A stretch of 48,304 bases of DNA, from positions 1-48,304 of the forward strand of contig JAFWKC010000042.1 in NCBI GenBank assembly GCA_017514345.1, written 5' to 3'. A model generated the notes under the pieces. That model worked only from the letters and a program-made list of their open reading frames with translations, did not search any database and was not told the DNA's origin. This document shows positions 17,371 through 25,116 of this stretch, piece after piece. Made by a program: the position numbers and the translations under genes. The DNA comes from Eubacterium sp. (GTDB taxonomy: Bacteria > Bacillota > Clostridia > Oscillospirales > Acutalibacteraceae). The number at the start of each line of letters is the position of its first letter. Within the stretch, counting starts at the first letter, position 1.

Positions 17371-18628
17371 TTTTTATGTTGTCCCAATACTTTTTAAATG
17401 CCTGCTCGTTCTTGTTGTCGCCGTATTCGTAATACTTTGCGTCCCTGATAGCGTCGGGCAGGTATTGCTGATAAACGTAATGGTTAGGATAGCTGTGAGG
17501 ATATATGTAGTTCTGTCCCTTTACCTCTGCGTCCTCGCCGTCGAAGTGCTTGTTCTGGAGCTGACGCGGTATAGGTCCGATTTTGCCGCTTCTGACGTCG
17601 CTCATAGCAGCCTTGATTGCGTTGTTTGCGCTGTTACTTTTCGGTGAGGTTGCAACGAGTATAACTGCGTCTGCAAGCGGAATTTCCGCTTCGGGAAGTC
17701 CAACCATAAGCGCGGCGTCGACAGCCGCCTTGACAATCGGGATTATCTGGGGATAAGCAAGCCCGACGTCCTCGCACGCGCACACCATAAGCCTTCTGCA
17801 CGCGCTCGGCAAATCGCCTGCTTCGAGCAGTCTTGCAAGATAATGAAGCGCGGCGTCAGGGTCGGAGCCTCGCAGGCTCTTCTGATAAGCGGACACGATG
17901 TCGTAATGCTCGTCGCCGTCGCGGTCGTAGCGCATCGACGATTTTTGCACGAGCTCATCTGCCGTTTCAAGCTCAATGAGCTTTTTTCCGTCCTTCGTAG
18001 GTGTTGCGAGAAAGCAGTTTTCAACCGTATTAAGCGCCTTGCGGACGTCGCCGCCGCAACCGAGCGCAATTTTTTTCGCTACCTCGTCAGAGTATTCGAT
18101 TTCGACGCCGTTTTCCTCAGAAAGAAAGTCAAAGCCACGCTTAACGGCAGGGATAATATCCTCGGTTTCGATGCTCTTGAACTCAAAAACGGTCGAACGC
18201 GACAGTATAGCCGAATAAACGTAAAAATACGGGTTTTCGGTCGTCGAAGCAATCAGCGTAATTTTGCCGTTTTCGATATGCTCAAGCAGGCTTTGCTGCT
18301 GGCGTTTGTTGAAATACTGTATCTCGTCAAGATAAAGAAGTATTCCGTTAGGCGCCGTAAACGTGTCAATTTCGGCAACGATATTCTTTATGTCGCTTGT
18401 TGAAGCGTTTGTGCCGTTGAGCTTGCGAAGCGTTCTGTTAGTCTTATTTGCAATAATCGACGCAACGGTGGTTTTGCCCACGCCCGACGGACCGTAAAAA
18501 ATCAGATTAGGCACGTCGCCGCCGTTTATCATATTGTAAAGCGCCTTGCCTGGAGTCAGCAGATGACGCTGACCGACAACGTCGGCAAGCTCAGTCGGAC
18601 GAATTCTGTCCGCAAGTGGTGTGTTCAT
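17363..18628 (-). CDS. rarA: Replication-associated recombination protein A (AAA+ ATPase)
   Basis: A RarA/MgsA-family AAA+ ATPase that acts at stalled replication forks. Visible are a start NTPLADRIRPTEL, Walker A GPSGVGKTT (about residues 46-54), Walker B LLYLDEIQYFN, sensor STTENPYF, and the C-terminal tetramerisation domain with the ending region YIYPHSYPNHYVYQQYLPD. The 421-residue length is normal. An AGGAGG site precedes the ATG. It sits between queH and nth in the same operon, a housekeeping grouping with DNA repair. Confidence 0.95.
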   Translation of the reverse strand: MNTPLADRIRPTELADVVGQRHLLTPGKALYNMINGGDVPNLIFYGPSGVGKTTVASIIANKTNRTLRKLNGTNASTSDIKNIVAEIDTFTAPNGILLYLDEIQYFNKRQQQSLLEHIENGKITLIASTTENPYFYVYSAILSRSTVFEFKSIETEDIIPAVKRGFDFLSEENGVEIEYSDEVAKKIALGCGGDVRKALNTVENCFLATPTKDGKKLIELETADELVQKSSMRYDRDGDEHYDIVSAYQKSLRGSDPDAALHYLARLLEAGDLPSACRRLMVCACEDVGLAYPQIIPIVKAAVDAALMVGLPEAEIPLADAVILVATSPKSNSANNAIKAAMSDVRSGKIGPIPRQLQNKHFDGEDAEVKGQNYIYPHSYPNHYVYQQYLPDAIRDAKYYEYGDNKNEQAFKKYWDNIKND

Positions 18629-18658
18629 TTTTGTTCCTCCTTTCAGTCGGAACAGCTT

Positions 18659-19297
18659 TCAGTTATCGTTATCAACCGTTTGGGAAATGTCGGATTTGCT
18701 GAACACGCAGCCGCAAAAGTTCTGACGATACAAGTCGTACTCGCGGCTGAGCTCGATTGAACGCTTATAGCCCTCGCGCTTTTTGAAGTCGGACGGAAGC
18801 CACGTTACGCCGTATTTTTCCGCGAGGTCAAAGCCGATTTCATTAATTTTCTGTGAGTTTTTCAGCGGGCTGATTGACAGCGTAGTACAAAAGTAATCAA
18901 AGCCGTTTTCCTTTGCAAGTTGCGCCGTTTTTTCAAGACGCAGACGATAGCAGATAAAGCAGCGCTCACCGCCCTCGCGGCAAGTCTCAAGGCCCTTTAC
19001 GGCGCTCAGGAATTCGCTGTAATCGTAGTCGCCGCGAACGAGCTTAACCTCGTTTTTGACGGGCATACTTTCTATCAGCCGTTTTTGCTCGTCAAAGCGT
19101 TTGTCAAATTCGCTTTTTGGGGATATGTTTGGGTTAAAATAGAAAACCGTTATGCCAAAATAATTGCTCAGATACTCCAGAGTATAGCTTGAACAGGGCG
19201 CACAGCAGCTGTGAAGCAGAAGCTTCGGGAGTGTTCCCTGTTCATTAATCTTACCAATTATTCGGTCGGTTTCCTTTTGGTAATTGATTTTGTTCAT
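18659..19297 (-). CDS. queH: Epoxyqueuosine reductase QueH
   Basis: Reduces epoxyqueuosine to queuosine in tRNA, the last step of Q synthesis, replacing the unrelated QueG. The 212-residue protein has the family signature LLHSCCAPCSS (Cys31, Cys32, Cys35), the central GGERCFICYRLRLEKTA and FCTTLSISPLKNS motifs, and a further Cys pair near the C terminus (FCGC). These residues bind the Fe-S cluster and non-haem iron. It ends in TGA, starts one base after the stop of the upstream M23 gene, and is therefore in that operon. Confidence 0.93.
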   Translation of the reverse strand: MNKINYQKETDRIIGKINEQGTLPKLLLHSCCAPCSSYTLEYLSNYFGITVFYFNPNISPKSEFDKRFDEQKRLIESMPVKNEVKLVRGDYDYSEFLSAVKGLETCREGGERCFICYRLRLEKTAQLAKENGFDYFCTTLSISPLKNSQKINEIGFDLAEKYGVTWLPSDFKKREGYKRSIELSREYDLYRQNFCGCVFSKSDISQTVDNDN

Positions 19298-19298
19298 A

Positions 19299-20750
19299 TT
19301 ACTTACTCAGGAAAGGTGCTGGATTGACCTTTGAACCGTTTATTATTACCTCAAAATGACAGTGAGGTCCTGTTGAATTTCCTGTTGAGCCGCCCTTTGC
19401 GATTTGCTGGCCCTTGACAACGCTCTGGCCCACGCTAACAAGAATGCTTGAATTATGAGCGTACAGCGTTACAATTTTTCTTCCTTTTGCGTCCGTGCCG
19501 TGATAAATCATCACGTAGTAACCGTATGAATAGTTAAGGCGTCTTACCTTAACAACAACGCCCTTCTGCGCCGCAACAACCTTGCTGCCGACAGAAAGCG
19601 GATAATCTATTCCCGTGTGCGCTCTGCCGTTTCGGTAGTGACCGAAATACTGCGATACGCCGTAATGTCCAGGCGCAGGATAAGTCATACTCAAAACGGC
19701 GTCCGTGCCGCTGTAAAGCGACCTCATCTCCTGCTCCATTTTTTCCTTGTCGTCGGCGTGGTCGTTGATGTTTGCAGTTGTTACCTCATCAGGCGACTTA
19801 AGTCCGCTGAGAAGCGCGTCAATTTCGGCGTTAACCTTTCTTGATATCTCCTCGTCCTCATTTCTGAACTCGGTGTACATCGCCGCGCTTTGCGTGTATA
19901 TCGCAAAAAGCCTGTCGCTCTCGGCTCTGTCGTCGGCGAGAATAACCTTTTTCTGCGCCATAAGCTCCTGGTTTTTCTCTACCTTTTCCTGTTCCTTTTT
20001 GCACTCGTCGCGCTTTTTGTTCAGCTCAGTCTGGGCTGCGGTGAGCACCTCCTTGCGCTCGTTAAGACCGTCCTGCTTCGTGATGATTTTTTCCATTTTG
20101 GAATTAACCTCTTTAAGAAGCTCGGTGTCGCTCTTGGACACAGCCTTTATCATCTCGTATCGCGAGAAAAACTGCGCTAAATCCTTGCTTGACAGAAGCG
20201 CCGAAAGAAGACTGTCGCTTCCGCTTATGTACATAGCGCGAAGTCTTAGGCAATACGCGTTATACGTCGCGTCAAAGTCGTCCTGAAGCTTTTCAAATTC
20301 CTTCTGCGCTTCGTCGTACGCCTCCTGCAAAACCTTGAGCTGCTCTTCGAGAGGCTCGATTTGCTTGTTTAGCTCCTCAACCTTTGCGCGCGCCTGAGTA
20401 ACCTCCTTGTCGAGCACCTTGAGCTCCTTGTCAAGTATGCCGATTTTTTCATCAAGCAGGTCGATATATTCAGCCGTCGTCTTGGCGTTGTCCTTGTATT
20501 CCTTAAGCTTTTTTTCGTTATCCTTCAACTGAGCGTTAAGGGTCTTTCGCTGCTCCTTTAGCGCTTCCTCAGTTTCTGCCTTCTGCGCTTCGGGGTCAAC
20601 GGTAGTTTCCTCTGCGGCAGTAGTTTCCTCCGCAGTTACAGGCTCGCTCGCCGTTTCCTCGTCAGCCCACGCAATAATTTCAAAGGAAGAAAATGCGAAA
20701 AGTATTGACAGTACAAGACATATTAATTTTTTTGCTGAAAATTGTTTCAA
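19299..20750 (-). CDS. Secreted coiled-coil M23 peptidoglycan hydrolase (paralogue 1)
   Basis: An EnvC/NlpD-like or PcsB-like cell-wall protein. A signal peptide (LICLVLSILFAFSS) and Thr/Glu-rich linker are followed by a long coiled coil (about residues 55-290) and a C-terminal M23 (LytM) zinc peptidase domain. The zinc ligands and catalytic residues are intact: HTGID, YAHN, and HCHFE (His463, His465). It probably cleaves peptidoglycan cross-links during division. I chose a TTG start at 20750 (GAAGG 8 bases upstream), because earlier in-frame codons add a non-signal extension inside the upstream gene; the next-best choice is ATG at 20807. It is a tandem paralogue of the gene at 20777-22174. 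Confidence 0.88.
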   Translation of the reverse strand: MKQFSAKKLICLVLSILFAFSSFEIIAWADEETASEPVTAEETTAAEETTVDPEAQKAETEEALKEQRKTLNAQLKDNEKKLKEYKDNAKTTAEYIDLLDEKIGILDKELKVLDKEVTQARAKVEELNKQIEPLEEQLKVLQEAYDEAQKEFEKLQDDFDATYNAYCLRLRAMYISGSDSLLSALLSSKDLAQFFSRYEMIKAVSKSDTELLKEVNSKMEKIITKQDGLNERKEVLTAAQTELNKKRDECKKEQEKVEKNQELMAQKKVILADDRAESDRLFAIYTQSAAMYTEFRNEDEEISRKVNAEIDALLSGLKSPDEVTTANINDHADDKEKMEQEMRSLYSGTDAVLSMTYPAPGHYGVSQYFGHYRNGRAHTGIDYPLSVGSKVVAAQKGVVVKVRRLNYSYGYYVMIYHGTDAKGRKIVTLYAHNSSILVSVGQSVVKGQQIAKGGSTGNSTGPHCHFEVIINGSKVNPAPFLSK

Positions 20751-20776
20751 GATATATACCTTCTTCTGAGTAGTAT

Positions 20777-22174
20777 TTAAAGATAATTTGCTGGATTCTG
20801 CGCGCACGACTGACTGGATCCGCCGACGCGCACCTCAAAGTGACAGTGCGGACCCGTTGAATTTCCTGTTGAGCCGCTGTATGCAATCTGCTGTCCCTTT
20901 TTGACGTAATCGCCTGAAGAAACGAGGATGTCGTTGTTGTGCGCGTAAAGCGTATAAACAACCTTGCCCGAGGACGTCGTTTTGTCGTGCAATATAACGA
21001 TATAATGTCCGTAGCTCGATTCAAGATATCTGACGAGGATAACCGTACCCGACTCGGCGGCAACAATCCTCTGGTTTTCATTTCCGCCCGTTGAAAAGTC
21101 ACAGCCCGTGTGTCCCTCGTAAGCGCCGAAGCCGCAGGTGATGCGCGTGTAATTCGGGCAGGGATACGTCAGGTTGATGTAGCTGCTGCTTTTTGAAGTA
21201 GTAGTGGTTGTTGTCGTTTTTGCAGTGGTTTCGCCCTTTTTCGTCGTTGACGCGCCAGTCGTCTTTTTTGTAGTAGTCGTTGTCGGCTTCTGATACTTCT
21301 TTGCCGCGGCGGCGATATCGTTGTCAATCTCGTCAAGCTCGCTTTGAGTTATATCGCGGTATTCGCCGTATTCCTTAGTCTTTTTGTGAAGCTCCTTCAG
21401 GATTGCGTTCTGCTCCTCCTGCTGAGCTTCGATAACTGCCTGCTGTTCAGCTAGCGCCTCCTGCTTTTCAAGAAGCTCGGCGCGTTCGGACTTCAGCTTA
21501 GTTTTTGTTGCCTTAAGGGTAACCTGCGATTTGCTGAGGCTTTCCGTCTTTTGTGCAAGCTCTTCCTTGGCTTTGATAATCTCGGTTGATTCGTTTTTTA
21601 CCTTTTGGAGAAGCTCACCGTCCTGCTTTGACACGGCGTTAATCATCTGTAGCCTTGTCATAAGGCTTGAAATGCCGTCGCTGAGCAGCAGAAACGTAAG
21701 CATCGTGCCCTGCTGGCCGCTGATATAAATGGCGCGCATACGCTTGCAGTACGCTGAGTACGTGGCGTCAAATTCCTTGTTCAGCTCGGCAATTTCCTTT
21801 TCGGTTTCCTTTATTTCCTTGCTGATTTCCTTGATTTCGCGCTCGTTTGACGAAATGTTTTTTTCAAGCGAGGTTATCCTGTTTTCAATTCTGTCAGCCT
21901 CCTGCTTCGAGAGCCTATACTGCTGACTGAGATAGTTTATCTTTTCGCCGAGTACTTCAATATAATTTTCGGTGTCCTTGCTTTGCTTTCCTATTTCGCT
22001 TAGCTTTTGCTCCGTTGCCGCAAGCTTTCGCTTTAGCTCGTCGCGCTGCTGTTCAAGGTCGGTCTGGCTCGTCTGCTCGGTAGCAGTAACAAAGCCGATA
22101 GGAGAAAACGCGCTCATACAAAAACAAAGCAACGCAATAACAGATATGATTTTGATAATTCGCTTGTTTTTCAC
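20777..22174 (-). CDS. Secreted coiled-coil M23 peptidoglycan hydrolase (paralogue 2)
   Basis: Same architecture as the neighbouring M23 gene: signal peptide (IISVIALLCFCMSAF), coiled coil (about residues 40-290), a Thr/Lys-rich linker (about 295-330) and an M23 domain with HTGCDF, YAHNND and HCHFEV (His443, His445). The zinc-site residues are intact, so it should be active. The start is GTG at 22174; the nearest purine-rich site (GGAAG) is weak, while a better AGGAG lies about 30 bases upstream and cannot serve it. It has its own promoter (22217-22245) and opens the operon continuing to the transglutaminase-like gene. Confidence 0.88.
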   Translation of the reverse strand: MKNKRIIKIISVIALLCFCMSAFSPIGFVTATEQTSQTDLEQQRDELKRKLAATEQKLSEIGKQSKDTENYIEVLGEKINYLSQQYRLSKQEADRIENRITSLEKNISSNEREIKEISKEIKETEKEIAELNKEFDATYSAYCKRMRAIYISGQQGTMLTFLLLSDGISSLMTRLQMINAVSKQDGELLQKVKNESTEIIKAKEELAQKTESLSKSQVTLKATKTKLKSERAELLEKQEALAEQQAVIEAQQEEQNAILKELHKKTKEYGEYRDITQSELDEIDNDIAAAAKKYQKPTTTTTKKTTGASTTKKGETTAKTTTTTTTSKSSSYINLTYPCPNYTRITCGFGAYEGHTGCDFSTGGNENQRIVAAESGTVILVRYLESSYGHYIVILHDKTTSSGKVVYTLYAHNNDILVSSGDYVKKGQQIAYSGSTGNSTGPHCHFEVRVGGSSQSCAQNPANYL

Positions 22175-22216
22175 ATCGTCACTTCCGCAAAAAATAATAA
22201 ACTCTCCTAAATAAAT

Positions 22217-22245
22217 ATTATAACACTTATGGTCTGTTTATACAA
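22217..22245 (-). promoter_or_regulatory. Promoter of the M23-queH-rarA-nth operon
   Basis: On the minus strand TTGTAT (22245-22240), 17 bases, TATAAT (22222-22217). Confidence 0.7.
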
Positions 22246-22273
22246 TATAAAAATATAAATATTTTTAAGATAA

Positions 22274-22330
22274 AAAGGAGCGGGCTAACGCCCGCAAGGC
22301 TCAAGGTGTCGGGTGAGCTACGCTCACCCA
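22274..22330. repeat. Two-hairpin intergenic repeat, copy A
   Basis: Stem 1 is GCGGGC/GCCCGC (22280-22285 with 22290-22295); stem 2 is GGGTGAGC/GCTCACCC (22311-22318 with 22322-22329). They are joined by AAGGCTCAAGGTGTC. A second copy lies at 24961-25024 with paired substitutions in both stems. On the minus strand stem 1 is followed by TCCTTTTTATC and could also terminate transcription. Confidence 0.75.
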
Positions 22331-22332
22331 TA

Positions 22333-22356
22333 ATTCCGCATTCCGAATTCCGAATT
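22333..22356. repeat. Heptamer array, ATTCCGN three times
   Basis: ATTCCGC (22333-22339), ATTCCGA (22340-22346), ATTCCGA (22347-22353), then ATT. It lies between the malic-enzyme terminator and the two-hairpin repeat. Confidence 0.75.
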
Positions 22357-22358
22357 AA

Positions 22359-22385
22359 AAAAAGGCTCCTTATCGGAGCCTTTTT
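22359..22385 (-). terminator. Intrinsic terminator of the malate operon
   Basis: AAAAAGGCTCC pairs with GGAGCCTTTTT around TTATC. It starts at the malic-enzyme stop region, and its A-rich arm overlaps a backup TAA two codons after the TAG stop. Confidence 0.9.
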
Positions 22386-22389
22386 ACAA

Positions 22390-23562
22390 CTATATTCTTG
22401 CTACGCCGTCCTTCTTTGCTGCTTCGGCAACTGCCGCTGCAACGGTATCCTTGATACGCTCGTCAAAAGCGTGAGGAAGGATGTAGTCAGGGTTAAGCTC
22501 ATCGTCGCTGACGAGCGAAGCGATAGCGTAAGCCGCAGCAATCTTCATACCCTCTGTGATGTCGCTTGCGCGTACGTCAAGCGTTCCGCGGAAAATTCCA
22601 GGGAAAGCAAGCACGTTGTTAATCTGGTTCGGGAAGTCGGAGCGTCCCGTGCCAACGATGCTTGCGCCTGCCTCTTTTGCGAGGTCAGGCATAATTTCGG
22701 GCGTTGGATTAGCCATAGGAAGCACAATCGGGTTCGGGTTCATCGAGCGAACCATATCCTGACTTACAATACCAGGTGCAGATACGCCGATAAAGATATC
22801 AGTACCCTTCATGGCGTCGGCAAGACCGCCCTTTACCATACCGCGATTTGTAACCTTAGCAATTTCCTCCTTGAACGGGTTGAGGTTATCTCTGCCCTCG
22901 TAGATTGCGCCCGTTCTGTCGCAAAGGATAACGTCCTTAAGTCCAAGCGACATAAGCAGCTTTGCGATAGCCACGCCAGCTGCGCCAGAGCCGTTGATAA
23001 CAGCCTTGCAGTCGCCGAGCTCTCTGTTAGTAAGCTTCATAGCGTTAATGAGCGCTGCCGAAACTACTACAGCCGTGCCGTGCTGGTCGTCGTGGAAAAT
23101 CGGAATGTCGCAGATTTCCTTGAGCTTCTTTTCGATTTCGAAGCAGCGCGGAGCGGCGATGTCCTCGAGGTTGATACCGCCGAAGGAGCCTGAAATGAGG
23201 TAAACCGTCTTAACGATTTCATCAACGTCCTTAGTTCTTACGCAAAGCGGAAATGCGTCAACGTCGCCAAATTCCTTGAAGAGCACGCATTTGCCCTCCA
23301 TAACTGGCATACCTGCTTCGGGGCCGATGTCGCCGAGTCCGAGAACGGCTGTACCGTCGGTAACAACGGCAACCATATTCCAGCGGCGCGTAAGCTCCCA
23401 GCTCTTTGTGTAATCCTCCTGAACTGCAAGACAGGGCTCAGCAACTCCAGGAGTGTATGCAAGTGAAAGCGCGTCCTTGTTATCAACCTTTGCGCGGGCA
23501 ATAACCTCAACCTTGCCCTTCCACTCGCCGTGAAGTCTTAATGATTCTTTTCTGTAATCCAT
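22390..23562 (-). CDS. NAD(P)-dependent malic enzyme
   Basis: Oxidatively decarboxylates malate to pyruvate and CO2. The 390-residue bacterial short form has Tyr36 in AYTPGVA, Lys91 in GKCVLFK, the acidic metal site FHDDQHGTA (about residues 155-163) and the Rossmann motif GSGAAG (about 190-195). NAD versus NADP preference cannot be read with certainty. It ends in TAG, but one codon later the frame meets TAA (22386-22384), so readthrough would add only two residues. AGGAGA lies 7 bases before the ATG. It follows an Ldh2-type dehydrogenase in the same operon. Together they could convert oxaloacetate to pyruvate while moving reducing power (malate shunt). Confidence 0.93.
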   Translation of the reverse strand: MDYRKESLRLHGEWKGKVEVIARAKVDNKDALSLAYTPGVAEPCLAVQEDYTKSWELTRRWNMVAVVTDGTAVLGLGDIGPEAGMPVMEGKCVLFKEFGDVDAFPLCVRTKDVDEIVKTVYLISGSFGGINLEDIAAPRCFEIEKKLKEICDIPIFHDDQHGTAVVVSAALINAMKLTNRELGDCKAVINGSGAAGVAIAKLLMSLGLKDVILCDRTGAIYEGRDNLNPFKEEIAKVTNRGMVKGGLADAMKGTDIFIGVSAPGIVSQDMVRSMNPNPIVLPMANPTPEIMPDLAKEAGASIVGTGRSDFPNQINNVLAFPGIFRGTLDVRASDITEGMKIAAAYAIASLVSDDELNPDYILPHAFDERIKDTVAAAVAEAAKKDGVARI

Positions 23563-23635
23563 ACTATAATCTCCTAACCTTATTGCCTCCCTTTAGTAAG
23601 GGAGCCAAATATGTTACTCGCTTTCGCTCGAACAA

Positions 23636-24796
23636 TTATCTTTCAATATGCGATGAAACCTTATAGTCCTTGTCGTAGCCTGTATATCCGTCCTCCCACG
23701 GGAAGGTATAATCAAGACCGAGCTCGTCGCGTACTGCGTTGATTTCGCCCTGAACGGACTCGTTAATCGGAACGCCGTTCGGCTCACGCTCTTTCCAGAT
23801 TTCGTATTCCTTTTCGCCTGCGATATAAATTCTGTCCTCGCCAGGAGCCTTGCGCGATGCGCGTACGGTGCGGATGATGTCGCCAGTCTTCTTGCGGCAG
23901 ATTTCCTCGCCGAGGAAGTGGTTAGTATCAATAGCGATGAAGAAGTGGCCGAGGTGATAAGGTCTGATATTACCCTCCTCGTCCTTACCGTCGAGTGCCT
24001 TGCCGTACTCGCCGTCCTGAAGGACTGACGAAAGGAACTCAACGAACATAGCAAAGCCGTAGCCCTTGTAGCCGCCGAGTGCTTCGCCTATACCGCCGAG
24101 GGTAGTAAGAGCAGCTGTGCCGCCGCGGATTTTGCGGAGCGCTTCTCCTGCGTCGCCCTCAACAGGTGTGCCGTCGATGTTGATGATTGTGCCGGGATGA
24201 ACAGGCTCGTCAATTCTTGCATAATACTCAATCTTGCCGTTTTGTGTGATTGAGGTTGCGCAGTCAAAGTTAAAGTCAAACGCCTCGTCTGACGGAACGC
24301 CGAGTGTGAACGGGTTAGTACCGAACATACCCTCTGTACCGAAGGTCGGAGCAACAGAAGGACGCGCGTTTGTACCAGTCATACCGATACAGCCGTTTTC
24401 GGTTGCCATCGAGGTGTAATAACCTGCAATACCGTAGTGGCACGAATTGCGTACAACAACCATACCCATACCGTATTTCTTCGCCTTGTCAATAGCCATC
24501 TGCATAGCTCTTGTGCCGATAACCTGTCCCATACCGTTGTGGCCGTCGACAACAGCTGTGGTTTCTGTTTCCTTAAGAATTTCAAAATTAGTTGTAGGTG
24601 ACTGAATTCCTGCCTTAATTCTGTCGAGATAAATTGGCTTGAAACGGTTGCAGCCGTGGCTTTCAATACCTCTTTTGTCAGATTCAAGAAGAACGTCAGT
24701 ACACATTTTTGCCTCTTCGCGGGGTACTCCGTATCCTTCGAAAGCGTCAGTTACAAAGTCTGTGATAAGTCCCCAAGGACATACTACTTTTGGCAT
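23636..24796 (-). CDS. Ldh2/YlbC-type malate (or related 2-hydroxyacid) dehydrogenase
   Basis: A member of the type-2 malate/lactate dehydrogenase family, an NAD(P)-dependent oxidoreductase unlike the Rossmann LDH/MDH fold. Visible are the N-terminal ESHGCNRF motif, active-site His120 in SCHYGIAGYY, the glycine-rich GTNPFTLGVP and the C-terminal YKGYGFAMFVE. The 386-residue length is slightly longer than average. Malate is the likeliest substrate because the next gene is malic enzyme, but ureidoglycolate, lactate or sulpholactate are alternatives in this family. AAGGAGA precedes the ATG at 24796. A Rex-like site overlaps its promoter -10. Confidence 0.85.
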   Translation of the reverse strand: MPKVVCPWGLITDFVTDAFEGYGVPREEAKMCTDVLLESDKRGIESHGCNRFKPIYLDRIKAGIQSPTTNFEILKETETTAVVDGHNGMGQVIGTRAMQMAIDKAKKYGMGMVVVRNSCHYGIAGYYTSMATENGCIGMTGTNARPSVAPTFGTEGMFGTNPFTLGVPSDEAFDFNFDCATSITQNGKIEYYARIDEPVHPGTIINIDGTPVEGDAGEALRKIRGGTAALTTLGGIGEALGGYKGYGFAMFVEFLSSVLQDGEYGKALDGKDEEGNIRPYHLGHFFIAIDTNHFLGEEICRKKTGDIIRTVRASRKAPGEDRIYIAGEKEYEIWKEREPNGVPINESVQGEINAVRDELGLDYTFPWEDGYTGYDKDYKVSSHIER

Positions 24797-24819
24797 AATT
24801 ATATCTCCTTTTATTTTTA

Positions 24820-24837
24820 TTGTTAATATTATAACAT
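24820..24837 (-). promoter_or_regulatory. Candidate Rex operator of the malate operon
   Basis: TTGTTAA-TATT-ATAACAT matches the Rex consensus TTGTTAA-N4-TTAACAA at 12 of 14 defined bases and overlaps the promoter -10 (24828-24833). Regulation by Rex is inferred. Confidence 0.5.
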
Positions 24838-24855
24838 ATAAGAAAAAATATTCAA
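24828..24855 (-). promoter_or_regulatory. Promoter of the malate operon
   Basis: On the minus strand TTGAAT (24855-24850), 16 bases, TATAAT (24833-24828). Confidence 0.7.
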
Positions 24856-24894
24856 GAAGTTATTTGTTGAATTATGAATTATTAATGTGTTTTG

Positions 24895-24922
24895 GCTTTA
24901 AGCTTTAAGTGTTGAGTGTTGA
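24895..24922. repeat. Phased heptamers: GCTTTAA twice then GTGTTGA twice
   Basis: The units lie at 24895-24901, 24902-24908, 24909-24915 and 24916-24922, followed by the related GCTTAAT. They lie in the 320-base gap between hydA and the malate operon, which contains no gene. Confidence 0.7.
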
Positions 24923-24930
24923 GCTTAATG

Positions 24931-25024
24931 GTGGGCTTAGTCCACACTCGAATTTAGGCTCAAGGAGCGAGCTGATGCTCGCAAGGCTCAAGACTCAAGG
25001 TGTCGGGTGGACGAAGTCCACACC
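24931..25024. repeat. Multi-hairpin intergenic repeat, copy B
   Basis: It contains GTGGGC/GTCCAC (24931-24946, one G-T pair), GCGAGC/GCTCGC (24967-24972 with 24977-24982) and GTGGAC/GTCCAC (25007-25012 with 25016-25021). The last two correspond to stems 1 and 2 of copy A at 22274-22330 and share its joining sequence AAGGCTCAAG...GGTGTCGGGTG. Confidence 0.75.
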
Positions 25025-25053
25025 TATATAATAGCCGTGCGCAGCACCAACGA

Positions 25054-25088
25054 GCTGAATACTGAATACTGAATGCTGAATACTGAAA
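25054..25088. repeat. Heptamer array, RCTGAAT five times
   Basis: GCTGAAT, ACTGAAT, ACTGAAT, GCTGAAT and ACTGAAA in exact 7-base phase, running directly into the hydA terminator. Confidence 0.8.
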
Positions 25089-25114
25089 AAAGGCTTCCCG
25101 AAGGAAGCCTTTTT
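25087..25114 (-). terminator. Intrinsic terminator of the hydrogenase operon
   Basis: AAAAAGGCTTCC pairs with GGAAGCCTTTTT around CGAA, a 12-bp stem with a T-run on the minus strand, directly after the hydA stop. Confidence 0.92.
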
Positions 25115-25116
25115 GC

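Noticed and set aside
22170..22180. ATG-TGA minimal reading frame overlapping the GTG start of the second M23 gene
   Set aside because: A two-codon frame formed by the overlap; probably fortuitous.
22306..23193. A 295-codon plus-strand reading frame opposite malic enzyme
   Set aside because: It lies antisense to a clear conserved gene, has no family features or ribosome-binding site, and its composition is that of a complement-strand artefact.
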